Shown here one piece after another: positions 5,626 to 12,078 of a DNA stretch of 12,078 bases. Below the pieces are notes generated by a model, which was not told the origin of the DNA, ran no database searches, and saw only the letters and a list, made by a program, of their open reading frames with translations. Position numbers and translations under genes: made by a program. Within the stretch, counting starts at the first letter, position 1. Each line of letters opens with the position of its first letter. This stretch comes from Actinomycetota bacterium (GTDB lineage: Bacteria; Actinomycetota; Thermoleophilia; Solirubrobacterales; Solirubrobacteraceae). The DNA is taken from the NCBI GenBank assembly GCA_005788585.1, contig SYBY01000521.1:1-12078 (forward strand). The letters run 5' to 3'.

Positions 5626-7466
5626 TGGGCGTGCCGCAGACCCGCCGGCGCCACCTCGCGCCCGCGCTCGACCCGGTCCAGATGGCCGTCGTGCAGTCCC
5701 GGCTCGACGGGACCGTGCGGGCCATGATCCACACGCTGCTGCGCTCCGCGCGCTCGGGGATCCTCGGCGTCGCCAAGGACTTCTCGTGCTGCATCCTCAG
5801 CGCCGACGACGAGGTCGTCGCGTCGGCGGGCAGCATCCCCATCCACGTCATGCAGGGCCCGGACATGATGGCCCGCTGGATGAAGCGCTTCCATCCCGAC
5901 CTGGAGCGCGGCGACGCGTTCCTGCACAACAGCCCCTACCACGGCAACACGCACGCGGCGGACTGGTCGATCCTCGTGCCGGTCATCGACTACGAGGGCG
6001 TCCACCGCTTCACCGTCCTGGCGAAGGCCCACCAGGGCGACTGCGGCAACGGCGAGCCGACGACGTACGCGATCAACGCGCGCGACGTCTACGAGGAGGG
6101 CGCGCTGATCTGGCCCTGCGTCAAGGCGCAGGAGCAGTACCGCGACAACGAGGACCTCATCCGCACCTGCCAGATGCGTATCCGCGTGCCCGAGCAGTGG
6201 TGGGGCGACTACCTGGCACTCGTCGGGTCGGCACGGATCGGCGAGCGTCGCCTGCTCGAGCTGCTCGACGACCTCGGGGCCGACACGCTGGCGGCCTACG
6301 GGCAGCAGCTGTTCGACGAGAGCGAGCAGCGCATGATCGAGGCGATCCGCCGCCTGCCGCAGGCGCGGCGTACGGCGGTGTCCGTCCACGACCCGTTCCC
6401 GCGCCTGCCCGACGGCGTGCCGGTGCGGGTCACCGTCGATGTCGATCCTGACGACGCGCGCATCACGGTCGACCTGCGCGACAACCCGGACTGCCTGCCG
6501 GTCGGGATCAACCTGTCCGAGGCGGCGTCCCGGACCGCGGCGATGATCGGCGTCTTCAACAGCATCGGCAACGTCGAGCCGATCGGCCAGGAGCTGAAGG
6601 TCAACGCCGGGAGCTTCCGGCGGGTCAACGTGCTCGTGCGCGAGAACTGCTGCGTCGGGATCCCGCGCCACCCGCACTCCGTGTCGGCCGCGACGACGAA
6701 CCTCCAGGACCGCGTCTCCAACGCGACGATGCGCTGCTTCAGCGACATGATCGACGGCATCGGCCTCGGCGAGTTCGGGGCGCCGGTCCCGCCGTCGGGC
6801 GCGGTCATCAGCGGCACCGACCCGCGGACCGGCAAGCCGTTCATCAACCAGCTGCAGCTCGCCGCGGCGGGCGGGCCGGGCGGCCCGGCGACCGACGGCT
6901 GGCTGACCGCCTACTCCACGGGTGCGGCGGGCATGATGTACAAGGACTCCGTCGAGATCGACGAGGTCAAGCACCCGATCCGTGTCCTCGAGCAGCGGAT
7001 CCTGCCGGACACCGCAGGCGACGGCCGGCACCGCGGTGCGCCGTCGGCGCTGGTGCGCATCGAGGCCGTCAACGCCGCCGTCGAGTTCATGATCAACTCG
7101 GACGGAACGGTCAACCACCCCCGCGGCGTGCGGGGCGGGAACGACGGGATGCCCGCCGACCAGTGGGTGCAGCAGGCCGGAGGCGGCCTGCGCAGCGTGG
7201 GCGCGTTCCACCGGGAGACGATCTCCCCGGGCGACGTCATGGTGTCGGTCTCCTCCAGCGGCGGCGGCTACGGGCCGCCGTGGGAGCGGGCGATCGCCGA
7301 TGTGGTCCGCGACGTGCAGGAGGGCTGGCTGACCCGGGACCGCGCCGCCGAGGTCTACGGCGTCGTGCTCAACGAGCACTGCCGCGTCGACCAGGTCGCC
7401 ACCCAGCGGCTGCGGCGCGAGATCGCGGAATGGGGATTCCCGCCGGGCTCGCCCCAGCCCCTGTGA
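5625..7466 (+). CDS. hyuB: HyuB-type hydantoinase/oxoprolinase subunit (complete)
   Basis: A complete 613-residue HyuB-family protein, the partner of the HyuA encoded immediately before it. N-terminal family blocks are DFSCCILSADDEVVASAG (52-69) with IPIHV, GDAFLHNSPYHGNTHAADW (96-114), and AHQGDCG (135-141), which stands in place of the usual AHHxDxGG. C-terminal blocks match the truncated HyuB at 2-1126; in the first 88 aligned residues I count about 57 identities (near 65 %). It carries about six extra residues (GNVEPIGQELKV) before NAGSFRR relative to that copy. The ATG start shares one base with the hyuA stop, and the TGA stop lies inside the GTG start region of the MFS gene, so all three should be translationally coupled. 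HyuB lacks its own ATPase and forms the heteromeric enzyme with HyuA. Substrate options are a hydantoin, oxoproline, lactam or aryl ketone; none can be preferred from sequence. Confidence 0.95.
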   Translation: MGVPQTRRRHLAPALDPVQMAVVQSRLDGTVRAMIHTLLRSARSGILGVAKDFSCCILSADDEVVASAGSIPIHVMQGPDMMARWMKRFHPDLERGDAFLHNSPYHGNTHAADWSILVPVIDYEGVHRFTVLAKAHQGDCGNGEPTTYAINARDVYEEGALIWPCVKAQEQYRDNEDLIRTCQMRIRVPEQWWGDYLALVGSARIGERRLLELLDDLGADTLAAYGQQLFDESEQRMIEAIRRLPQARRTAVSVHDPFPRLPDGVPVRVTVDVDPDDARITVDLRDNPDCLPVGINLSEAASRTAAMIGVFNSIGNVEPIGQELKVNAGSFRRVNVLVRENCCVGIPRHPHSVSAATTNLQDRVSNATMRCFSDMIDGIGLGEFGAPVPPSGAVISGTDPRTGKPFINQLQLAAAGGPGGPATDGWLTAYSTGAAGMMYKDSVEIDEVKHPIRVLEQRILPDTAGDGRHRGAPSALVRIEAVNAAVEFMINSDGTVNHPRGVRGGNDGMPADQWVQQAGGGLRSVGAFHRETISPGDVMVSVSSSGGGYGPPWERAIADVVRDVQEGWLTRDRAAEVYGVVLNEHCRVDQVATQRLRREIAEWGFPPGSPQPL

Positions 7467-8896
7467 CCCCGCAGGCCGGGCGCCCCGCGTGGGCGCTCGT
7501 CTGCGCCTCGCTGGGCTTCGGCCTGGTCGTGATGCACACGACGGCGGTGAACATCGCGCTGCCGGACATCCAGGCCGCGCTGGGCGGCGAGGTCGCGGCG
7601 CTGCAGTGGTGCGTGAACGCGTACGCGCTGGCGCTCGCGACGCTGCTGCTCCCCTTCGGCGCGCTGGCCGACCGGTTCGGCGCGCGCCGCATGTTCCTGC
7701 TGGGGATGGGGACGTTCGCGGCCGCGTCGCTGGTGTGCTCGACGGCGCCGGGCATCGCGGTGCTGATCGCCGGGCAGGCGACCGCCGGGGTGGGCGCGGC
7801 GATGGTGGCCCCGACGGCACTGGCGCTGGTCCGCGAGGCGTACCCCGACCCGGGCGGACGGGTGCGCGCGATCGGCAAGCTGTCGCTGGGCCTGGCGGCG
7901 GGCTTCGGACTGGGCCCGGTGATCGGGGGCGCGCTCGTCGACCTCGTGTCGTGGCGCGCCGTGTTCCTCATCGACGTGCCGGTGGCGGCCGGGCTGTCGC
8001 TGTGCGCGCTGCTGCTCGTCGCCCCCAGCGCACCCCGGCCCGGCCGGGCGCCCGACCCGGCCGGTGTGGCCCTCGGCGCGCTGGCCGTCGGCGGGCTGGC
8101 GTTCACGCTGACGGAGGCCGGTCAGGCGGGCTGGCTGTCCGCGGTGGTCCTCGCCGGAGCCGGCGTGAGCGTCGTGACGATGGCGGGCTTCGCGTGGTGG
8201 GAGCGCCGCAGCCCGGCACCGCTGTTGCCGCCGCGGCTGCGCGCGGTGGCCACCGTGCGCTGGGCGGCCGGGATCGGGCTGGTGTTCAACGTCATGGTCT
8301 ACGGCGAGATCTTCGTCCTGTCGCTGGCCTTCCAGCAGGCGCAGGGGCTGACCCCACTCGAGGCCGGGCTGCTGTTCATCCCGCAGCCGATCGGCACGAT
8401 CCTCATCGCGGTGACGACCGGCCGCTGGGTGGCGCGGTCCGGCCCGCGTCCCGCGCTGCTGGCCGGGCTGGCGCTGAGCGCCGTCGCCGCGCTGATCCTG
8501 CTCGGCTTCGACGCCGGGCCGTTTCCGCTGGCGGTGATCGTCGCCCTGCTGCTCACGGGGATCGGCGGCGGGCTCGTCGTGCCGTCGCTGCACGCGATGA
8601 TCGCGGTGGACGCGCCCGCCGACCTCGTCGGGATCGCGGCCGCCGCGCTGAACGCCAGCCGCCAGGTCGGCGGCGTGCTCGGAGTGGCGGTGATGGGGTC
8701 GCTCGTGGCGGCGGCTGGCCTGACGAACGGGGCGCGCGCGGCGTTCGCGGTGGCGGCGCTCACGCAGATCGGCGCGCTGCTGTTCGTCGCGCTGCGGGTG
8801 CCCGGCGGCCCGGCGCGCCGCCCTCGCCCACCTCGCGCCGAACGGCAGATCGACGTCGCCCTAGCCACGGCGATCTGCCGGGCATCTCAGGGGTGA
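7463..8896 (+). CDS. MFS transporter, DHA2 family (14 TM)
   Basis: A 477-residue membrane protein with about 14 hydrophobic segments, typical of the DHA2 (EmrB/QacA-like) branch of the major facilitator superfamily. TM1 carries VNIALPDI (29-36). Motif A is GALADRFGARR (66-76) between TM2 and TM3. A motif-C-like GLGPVIGGAL ends TM5, followed by the characteristic SWRAVFLIDVPV at TM6. Such proteins are proton-driven exporters of drugs or metabolites; some act on pathway substrates. The GTG start at 7463 overlaps the hyuB stop as GTGA, so the gene belongs to the hyuA-hyuB operon. The frame is open farther upstream, but only as a shadow of hyuB. Its likely job is movement of the Hyu substrate or a toxic product, which is inferred from context. 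The last codons lie in a strong inverted repeat (8843-8880), and the C-terminus (RRPRPPRAERQ onward) looks unconserved. Confidence 0.92.
   Translation: MTPQAGRPAWALVCASLGFGLVVMHTTAVNIALPDIQAALGGEVAALQWCVNAYALALATLLLPFGALADRFGARRMFLLGMGTFAAASLVCSTAPGIAVLIAGQATAGVGAAMVAPTALALVREAYPDPGGRVRAIGKLSLGLAAGFGLGPVIGGALVDLVSWRAVFLIDVPVAAGLSLCALLLVAPSAPRPGRAPDPAGVALGALAVGGLAFTLTEAGQAGWLSAVVLAGAGVSVVTMAGFAWWERRSPAPLLPPRLRAVATVRWAAGIGLVFNVMVYGEIFVLSLAFQQAQGLTPLEAGLLFIPQPIGTILIAVTTGRWVARSGPRPALLAGLALSAVAALILLGFDAGPFPLAVIVALLLTGIGGGLVVPSLHAMIAVDAPADLVGIAAAALNASRQVGGVLGVAVMGSLVAAAGLTNGARAAFAVAALTQIGALLFVALRVPGGPARRPRPPRAERQIDVALATAICRASQG
8843..8880. terminator. 10-bp inverted repeat at the 3' end of the MFS gene
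   Basis: CGGCAGATCG (8843-8852) and CGATCTGCCG (8871-8880) are perfect inverse copies with an 18-base loop containing CTAG. The stem lies within the last codons of the MFS reading frame, 16 bases before its stop. There is no U-run, but U-less stem structures are common at actinobacterial gene ends. It probably ends or protects the hyuA-hyuB-MFS transcript; the function is inferred. Confidence 0.5.
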
Positions 8897-8907
8897 CCAC
8901 GCGCGTC

Positions 8908-8935
8908 GTCGGGTAGCTGCGCGCCAACACCCGAC
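8908..8935. repeat. 7-bp inverted repeat between the MFS gene and the next gene
   Basis: GTCGGGT (8908-8914) and ACCCGAC (8929-8935) are exact inverse copies with a 14-base centre, in the 54-base gap after the MFS stop. The second arm ends 15 bases before the next ATG, close to its Shine-Dalgarno. It may be a second half of a tandem terminator or an operator/leader hairpin of the downstream gene. Confidence 0.4.
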
Positions 8936-8950
8936 TACGAGGAGACACGC

Positions 8951-9445
8951 ATGGCCACGCTCACACAGCTCGACGAGAAGCTCGCCGAGGTCCTGGGACT
9001 CGCCCAGGCGGCCCGGAAGGCCACCGACAAGGTGGGCATGCTCGCCAAGGACGAGGAGGAGTCAGAGCTCGTCACGCTCATGCAGCAGATGGGCGACGAG
9101 GCGGCCGAACTGGAGCGCCGCTGCACCGAGGTCGCCGGCACCCGCGACGGCAAGAAGACGGCGATCGAGGACAAGGCCCGCGAGACCAAGTCCGAGATCA
9201 CCGATTTCATGACGACGTACCTGGAGGACGGCGACGCCCTGGATGGCCTGGAGTTCCTCTCCATGTCGGAGGCCGGAGAGCTCGCGCACTGGAAGATCGT
9301 CGAGAAGCTCAACGACAAGGCGGGTGACCCCGACATCGGCCGGCTGGTCGAGTTCGCCGTGCCCGTCCAGCAGCAGCACGTCGCGTCGGTTGCCGACCAG
9401 GCGCTCGAGCTCGCCGCCGACGAGGACCCGGACGAGGAGTCCTAG
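8951..9445 (+). CDS. Helical, possibly ferritin-like hypothetical protein
   Basis: A 164-residue, acidic, soluble protein predicted to be almost wholly alpha-helical, with no signal peptide or membrane segment. Likely helices are at about 4-31, 37-62, 66-92 and 104-158, which suggests a four-helix bundle. ExxH (E110-H113, in AGELAHW) and QxxH (Q140-H143, in VQQQHV) lie in the C-terminal helices and resemble the diiron ExxH motifs of ferritin-like proteins, with one Glu replaced by Gln. Glu50 and Glu54 in the second helix could add ligands. I recall similar uncharacterised proteins in Solirubrobacterales, but cannot name a family. AGGAGA at 8940-8945 with 5-base spacing supports the ATG. The gene has its own leader after the MFS stop and is probably not part of the hyu operon. 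A metal-storage, stress or iron-related role is only a suggestion. Confidence 0.8.
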   Translation: MATLTQLDEKLAEVLGLAQAARKATDKVGMLAKDEEESELVTLMQQMGDEAAELERRCTEVAGTRDGKKTAIEDKARETKSEITDFMTTYLEDGDALDGLEFLSMSEAGELAHWKIVEKLNDKAGDPDIGRLVEFAVPVQQQHVASVADQALELAADEDPDEES

Positions 9446-9504
9446 GCGCGGGCTGGTCGCATTCGTCCAAGCCTCCGGTGGCGCGAGGGGGTAGACCTCG
9501 GGTC

Positions 9505-9882
9505 ATGACGACCGAACCCATCATCCTGCCGCCCGGCGCCGGGCGCGCCTACGAGATCGGGCCGATGCGCGGGGTCTTCAAGGCCGACGGCGCGGAGACG
9601 GACGACCGGTACTGCGTGTCGGAGTGGTCGGTGGAGCCCGGGGCGTCAGGTCCCGGGCCGCACCACCACGACGAGAACGTCGAGTTGTTCCTGGTGACGG
9701 AGGGGACGATGGCGTTCCTGGTCGGTGACGAGTGGGTCGACGCGCCGGCCGGCACGTTCCTGCGGATCCCCGCGGGGATGACGCACGACTTCGCCAACCG
9801 CACCGAGGCGCCGGCCCGGGCGTTCAACGTGTTCATCCCGGGCGGGTTCGAGGCGCCGTTCGCGTCGTGGGCGGGCGACTGA
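9505..9882 (+). CDS. Single-domain cupin protein
   Basis: A 125-residue cupin_2-type protein. Motif 1 is G-P-G-P-HHHDENVELFLVTEG, giving the metal ligands H53, H55 and E60. Motif 2 is GTFLRIPAGMTHDFAN (83-98), an exact fit to G(X)5PXG(X)2H(X)3N with ligand H94. All canonical metal ligands are present, so it should bind a divalent metal in a small beta-barrel. Cupins of this size range from isomerases and dioxygenases to small-molecule binding proteins, and the substrate cannot be told. ATG 9505 is chosen because MTTEPIILPPGAG begins the conserved region. A GTG at 9478 would add nine basic, unconserved-looking residues. The Shine-Dalgarno is poor (GAGGGGG at 9485-9491, 13 bases away), so the mRNA may be leaderless or weakly translated. 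A small symmetry, GACC-TCG-GGTC at 9494-9504, abuts the ATG. Its stop is 3 bases from the convergent VOC gene. Confidence 0.9.
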   Translation: MTTEPIILPPGAGRAYEIGPMRGVFKADGAETDDRYCVSEWSVEPGASGPGPHHHDENVELFLVTEGTMAFLVGDEWVDAPAGTFLRIPAGMTHDFANRTEAPARAFNVFIPGGFEAPFASWAGD

Positions 9883-9885
9883 GCG

Positions 9886-10374
9886 TCAGCGCGCGGCGAC
9901 GCCGTCCGCCGCGGCACGCATCGCGGCGATGTCGATCTTGCGCATGCCGAGCATCGCCTGCATCGCCCTCTCGACGCGGGCGGGATCGGACGCGTCGAAG
10001 AACGCGTCCATCCCGCGGGGGACGACGTGCCAGGAGAATCCGAAGCGGTCCTTGCACCACCCGCACTCGCTCTCTGCGCCGCCGTCGGCGGTCAGCAGCT
10101 CCCAGTAGCGGTCGATCTCCGCCTGGTCCTGGCACTCGATCTCGAAGGACACCGCCTCGTCGAAGGTGAAGGCCGGACCGCCGTTGATGGCGACGAAGCG
10201 CTGGCCGTCCAGTTCGAACGCCACGGTCATGACCTCGCCTGCTGGCCCCGGTGCGTTCCCGGGATACCGGGCGACGCTCACGATCCGCGAGTTCGGGAAG
10301 ACCGAGACGTAGAAGTCGGCAGCCTCCTGTGCGCGGCCGAAGTCGAACCAGAGGTTGGGGGTGAGCTTGGGCAT
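9886..10374 (-). CDS. VOC/PhnB-family (glyoxalase-fold) protein
   Basis: A 162-residue protein of the PhnB-like vicinal-oxygen-chelate group (the so-called 3-demethylubiquinone methyltransferase domain, a misnomer for most members). Diagnostic parts are the N-terminal PKLTPNLWFDF...EAADFYVSVFPNSRI, PAGEVMTVAFELDGQRFVAINGG, and the second half ECQDQAEIDRYWELL...ESECGWCKDRFGFSWHVVP. The fold is two beta-alpha-beta3 repeats, but PhnB proteins frequently lack glyoxalase activity and their function is usually unknown. The start at 10374 is chosen because AGGAGG at 10383-10388 lies 8 bases upstream and the conserved region begins at once; an ATG 23 codons farther upstream is in frame but adds an Arg-rich unconserved tail. 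It is 72 bases downstream of the uncharacterised gene at 10447-10914 on the same strand and ends almost touching the convergent cupin gene. Confidence 0.9.
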   Translation of the reverse strand: MPKLTPNLWFDFGRAQEAADFYVSVFPNSRIVSVARYPGNAPGPAGEVMTVAFELDGQRFVAINGGPAFTFDEAVSFEIECQDQAEIDRYWELLTADGGAESECGWCKDRFGFSWHVVPRGMDAFFDASDPARVERAMQAMLGMRKIDIAAMRAAADGVAAR

Positions 10375-10382
10375 GCGATGCG

Positions 10383-10388
10383 CCTCCT
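10383..10388 (-). promoter_or_regulatory. Ribosome binding site AGGAGG of the VOC gene
   Basis: The minus strand reads AGGAGG here, 8 bases before the ATG at 10374. A perfect Shine-Dalgarno at this spacing decides the shorter start over the in-frame ATG at 10443. Upstream of it, a direct repeat GGTCGA occurs at 10401-10406 and 10415-10420 (14-base period) in the 72-base gap; it could be a regulator site, but the evidence is weak. Confidence 0.75.
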
Positions 10389-10446
10389 CGGCGGTGGAGT
10401 GGTCGATCCTGAGAGGTCGACTCCGCGCCGGGCGCAGACTCATCGG

Positions 10447-10914
10447 TCAGTCGTCCCACAGGGCGGCGGTCGCGTCCGCGATTCCGTCGCCGTGGATCTG
10501 CTGCAGGTTGCGACCCCCGCGCGCAAACGTCGCCGCAACCGCGGGCGGGACGACGTCATCACCGATCGGCCGGTCGAGCCAGTCGGCATCGCGCACGTGG
10601 TGGATGCCGACCGCCCGGGCCGCGCCGCTGTTGTCGTAGCGCCACGGCCCGGTGATGCGGCCCAGCCGGTAGGTGTCGTCGGCCAGGCGGGTCCACACGA
10701 ACGTCCCGTCCGGGAGCTCGGCGAACCGCGCGAGCATGCGGGCGGCCTTCTCGCCGTGCTCGCGGGCCGCGGCGTCCACCGCCTCCTCCAGTGACGACGG
10801 CACCGATGGCAGCGCGTCCCCCGTGCCGACCAGCCCGTGCGTGACGCCGTGCGCGGCGCCCGCGCCGGCCGGGAGGTCCAGCGTGCGCGCCCGCATCGGC
10901 GCGCGGTAGACCAT
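10447..10914 (-). CDS. Uncharacterised protein, possible PUA/EVE-like core
   Basis: A 155-residue soluble protein that I cannot assign to a named family. After a variable N-terminus and a helical stretch (EEAVDAAAREHGEKAARMLARF, about 43-64) comes a compact beta-rich core: GTFVWTRLADDTYRLGRITGPW (70-91), then RYDNSGAARAVGIHHVRDADWLDRPIG. The pattern 'VW.R...Y.lGrI.G.w.Yd...HH.R.v.Wl' resembles PUA/EVE-like and Mrr-N-type domains that bind modified bases or nucleic acid; this is pattern memory, not proof. The tail GGRNLQQI may be a helix. The start is uncertain. The upstream SDR stop overlaps GTGGTGATG, so GTG 10920, GTG 10917 or ATG 10914 are possible; ATG 10914 is given because it makes the common TGATG coupling. 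The overlap implies co-transcription with the SDR gene. Confidence 0.72.
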   Translation of the reverse strand: MVYRAPMRARTLDLPAGAGAAHGVTHGLVGTGDALPSVPSSLEEAVDAAAREHGEKAARMLARFAELPDGTFVWTRLADDTYRLGRITGPWRYDNSGAARAVGIHHVRDADWLDRPIGDDVVPPAVAATFARGGRNLQQIHGDGIADATAALWDD

Positions 10915-12078
10915 CACCACGCCGACGGCTCGTAGTCCTTCAGGAAGCAGCCGAACAGATCCTCGCCGGCCTCACCGCGGACCACCGGGTCATACACGCG
11001 CGCGGCCCCGTCGACGAGATCCAGCGGTGCATGGAACCCGGTGTCGGCCAGGCGCATCTTCTGCGGGTGCGGGCGCTCGTCGGTGATCCATCCGGTGTCG
11101 ACGGCGGTCATGAGGATGCCGTCCTTCTCGAGCATCTCCTGGGCGCTGGTGCGCGTGAGCATGTTCAGCGCGGCCTTCGCCATGTTCGTGTGCGGGTGGC
11201 CCGGCCCCTTGTACCCGCGCGAGAACTGGCCCTCCATCGCCGAGACGTTGACGACGTACTTGCGGCGGGCGTCCGCCGCGGCCATCGCGGGACGCAGCCG
11301 GCCGACGAGGATGAACGGCGCCGTCATGTTGCAGAGCTGGACCTCGAGCAGCTCGATGGGATCGACCTCGTCGACGACCTGCGACCAGCTGTTGCTGTCG
11401 TGCAGGTCGGGGACCAGGCCGCCCGCGTCGATGGCGGTCTCGGCGGCGATGCGCTCGGGAGAGGCCGAACGGGCGGTGAGCGCGAGGGCCGTCAGCGCGT
11501 GCGGGGTCGGCGCCCAGTGCGCGGTCGCCGGCACCGGGGCGGCGTCGGAGCCCGGGCCCGCGGGCAGTGCGACCGGCAGCTCGACATCCGGCCCCAGCGT
11601 GACGACCTCGGGCAGGTCGCCGCTCGGCAGCTCCGCCTGCTCGGCCTCCACGAGCGGCGCGTACGCCTGCGCGCTGCGCCGTACGGTCTGCGCCGCGTTG
11701 TTGATGAGGATGTCCAGCGGGCCCGCCGCCGCGACCTCGTCGGCGAGGTCGATCACCTGCGCCGGGTCGCGCAGATCCAGCCCGACGATCTTCAGCCGGT
11801 GCAGCCACTCGCCGCTGTCGGGCATGTCGGTGAAGCGCCGGACCGCGTCGTTGGGAAAGCGCGTGGTGATCGTCGTGTGCGCGCCGTCGCGCAGCAGCCG
11901 CAGCGCGATGTACATGCCGATCTTCGCGCGGCCGCCGGTGAGCAGCGCGCGCTTGCCGGTGAGGTCGGTGCGCTGGTCGCGCTTGCCGTGGTGCTTGGCC
12001 GCGCAGGTCGGGCAGAGCTGGTGGTAGAAGGCGTCGACGACGTGGTAGCGCTGCTTGCACACGTAACACGCGCGCGCC
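10914..12078 (-). CDS. Zn-ribbon + atypical SDR (Rossmann) protein, N-terminus outside window
   Basis: At least 387 residues are visible; the frame stays open to the window edge. It includes CYVC just before the GTG at 12062, so that GTG is not the true start. CYVC and CPTC (CxxC-x14-CxxC) make a short zinc ribbon, followed by a Rossmann domain of the short-chain dehydrogenase family. Numbering from 12062, visible parts are TGGRAKIG (42-49), TTRFP after beta2, GLDLRDP (94-100), LDILINNAAQTVRR (116-129), a long insertion (about 130-225), VVNVSAMEGQF (270-280) with catalytic-type Ser274, HTNMAKAALNML with Lys296, and VDTGWITDE. The residue four before Lys296, normally the catalytic Tyr, is Thr292, and the usual GIG of the nucleotide loop is KIG. 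I recall related proteins in other actinobacteria with the same features, so this is a real but non-canonical family. Substrate and activity are unknown. It ends overlapping the next gene. Confidence 0.88.
   Translation of the reverse strand, partial: ARACYVCKQRYHVVDAFYHQLCPTCAAKHHGKRDQRTDLTGKRALLTGGRAKIGMYIALRLLRDGAHTTITTRFPNDAVRRFTDMPDSGEWLHRLKIVGLDLRDPAQVIDLADEVAAAGPLDILINNAAQTVRRSAQAYAPLVEAEQAELPSGDLPEVVTLGPDVELPVALPAGPGSDAAPVPATAHWAPTPHALTALALTARSASPERIAAETAIDAGGLVPDLHDSNSWSQVVDEVDPIELLEVQLCNMTAPFILVGRLRPAMAAADARRKYVVNVSAMEGQFSRGYKGPGHPHTNMAKAALNMLTRTSAQEMLEKDGILMTAVDTGWITDERPHPQKMRLADTGFHAPLDLVDGAARVYDPVVRGEAGEDLFGCFLKDYEPSAW

Noticed and set aside
5604..7820. Very long minus-strand open frame (738 codons) opposite hyuB and the MFS gene
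   Set aside because: It covers two well-supported genes, has low-complexity Arg/Ala/Pro composition and no motif; its length is a by-product of GC-biased third positions.
9478..9504. GTG 9478 as an alternative cupin start
   Set aside because: It adds only nine basic residues with no support and has no better ribosome site; ATG 9505 starts the conserved region. It cannot be fully excluded.
9446..9504. Promoter for the cupin gene
   Set aside because: No credible -35/-10 pair was found; TAGACC at 9492-9497 could be a leaderless -10, but the match is too weak to annotate.
12060..12062. GTG 12062 as the start of the SDR gene
   Set aside because: The in-frame codons just upstream encode CYVC, which completes the CxxC pair of the zinc ribbon, so the real start lies beyond the window.

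Overview
The window is very GC-rich (by eye around 70 %), densely packed and strongly biased to G or C at third codon positions, with overlapping stops and starts. This points to a high-GC actinobacterial genome. The protein styles, especially the small helical protein at 8951-9445 and the Zn-ribbon/SDR protein at the right edge, fit the Thermoleophilia/Solirubrobacterales, but that placement is inference. No RNA genes, insertion sequences, CRISPR arrays or phage genes were seen.

Left part (1-7.5 kb): a catabolic-looking locus of the hydantoinase/oxoprolinase superfamily. It opens with the 3' part of a HyuB-type subunit gene (2-1126), followed by a RidA-fold gene (1153-1539) that lacks the family's catalytic arginine. 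Convergent to these are a GntR/FCD regulator (1526-2317) and an SsuB/TauB-type ABC ATPase (2400-3239), both on the minus strand. A 307-base divergent intergenic region (3240-3546) then leads into a complete hyuA (3547-5625), a second hyuB (5625-7466) and a 14-TM DHA2-type MFS transporter (7463-8896). These three genes overlap end to start and almost certainly form one operon. The two HyuB proteins are clear paralogs, about 65 % identical over the stretch counted by hand. The intergenic region carries a perfect 12-bp palindrome with core TTGGATCCAA, the core of the operator known for the GntR/FCD regulator VanR. A second, partial copy lies close to the hyuA start. The simplest reading is that the local GntR protein controls both the ABC gene and the hyu operon from these sites. 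The amide, lactam or ureide substrate cannot be told from sequence.

Middle part (8.9-9.9 kb): two small monocistronic-looking genes, a helical, possibly ferritin-like protein (8951-9445) and a single-domain cupin with intact metal-binding motifs (9505-9882). Two inverted repeats around the end of the MFS gene probably insulate this part from the operon.

Right part (9.9-12.1 kb, minus strand): a probable transcription unit reading leftward. It comprises an atypical SDR protein with an N-terminal CxxC...CxxC zinc ribbon that runs off the window, an overlapping uncharacterised protein with a possible PUA/EVE-like core, and a PhnB-type VOC (glyoxalase-fold) protein. The SDR lacks the usual catalytic tyrosine and has an altered glycine motif, so it may not be a conventional dehydrogenase.
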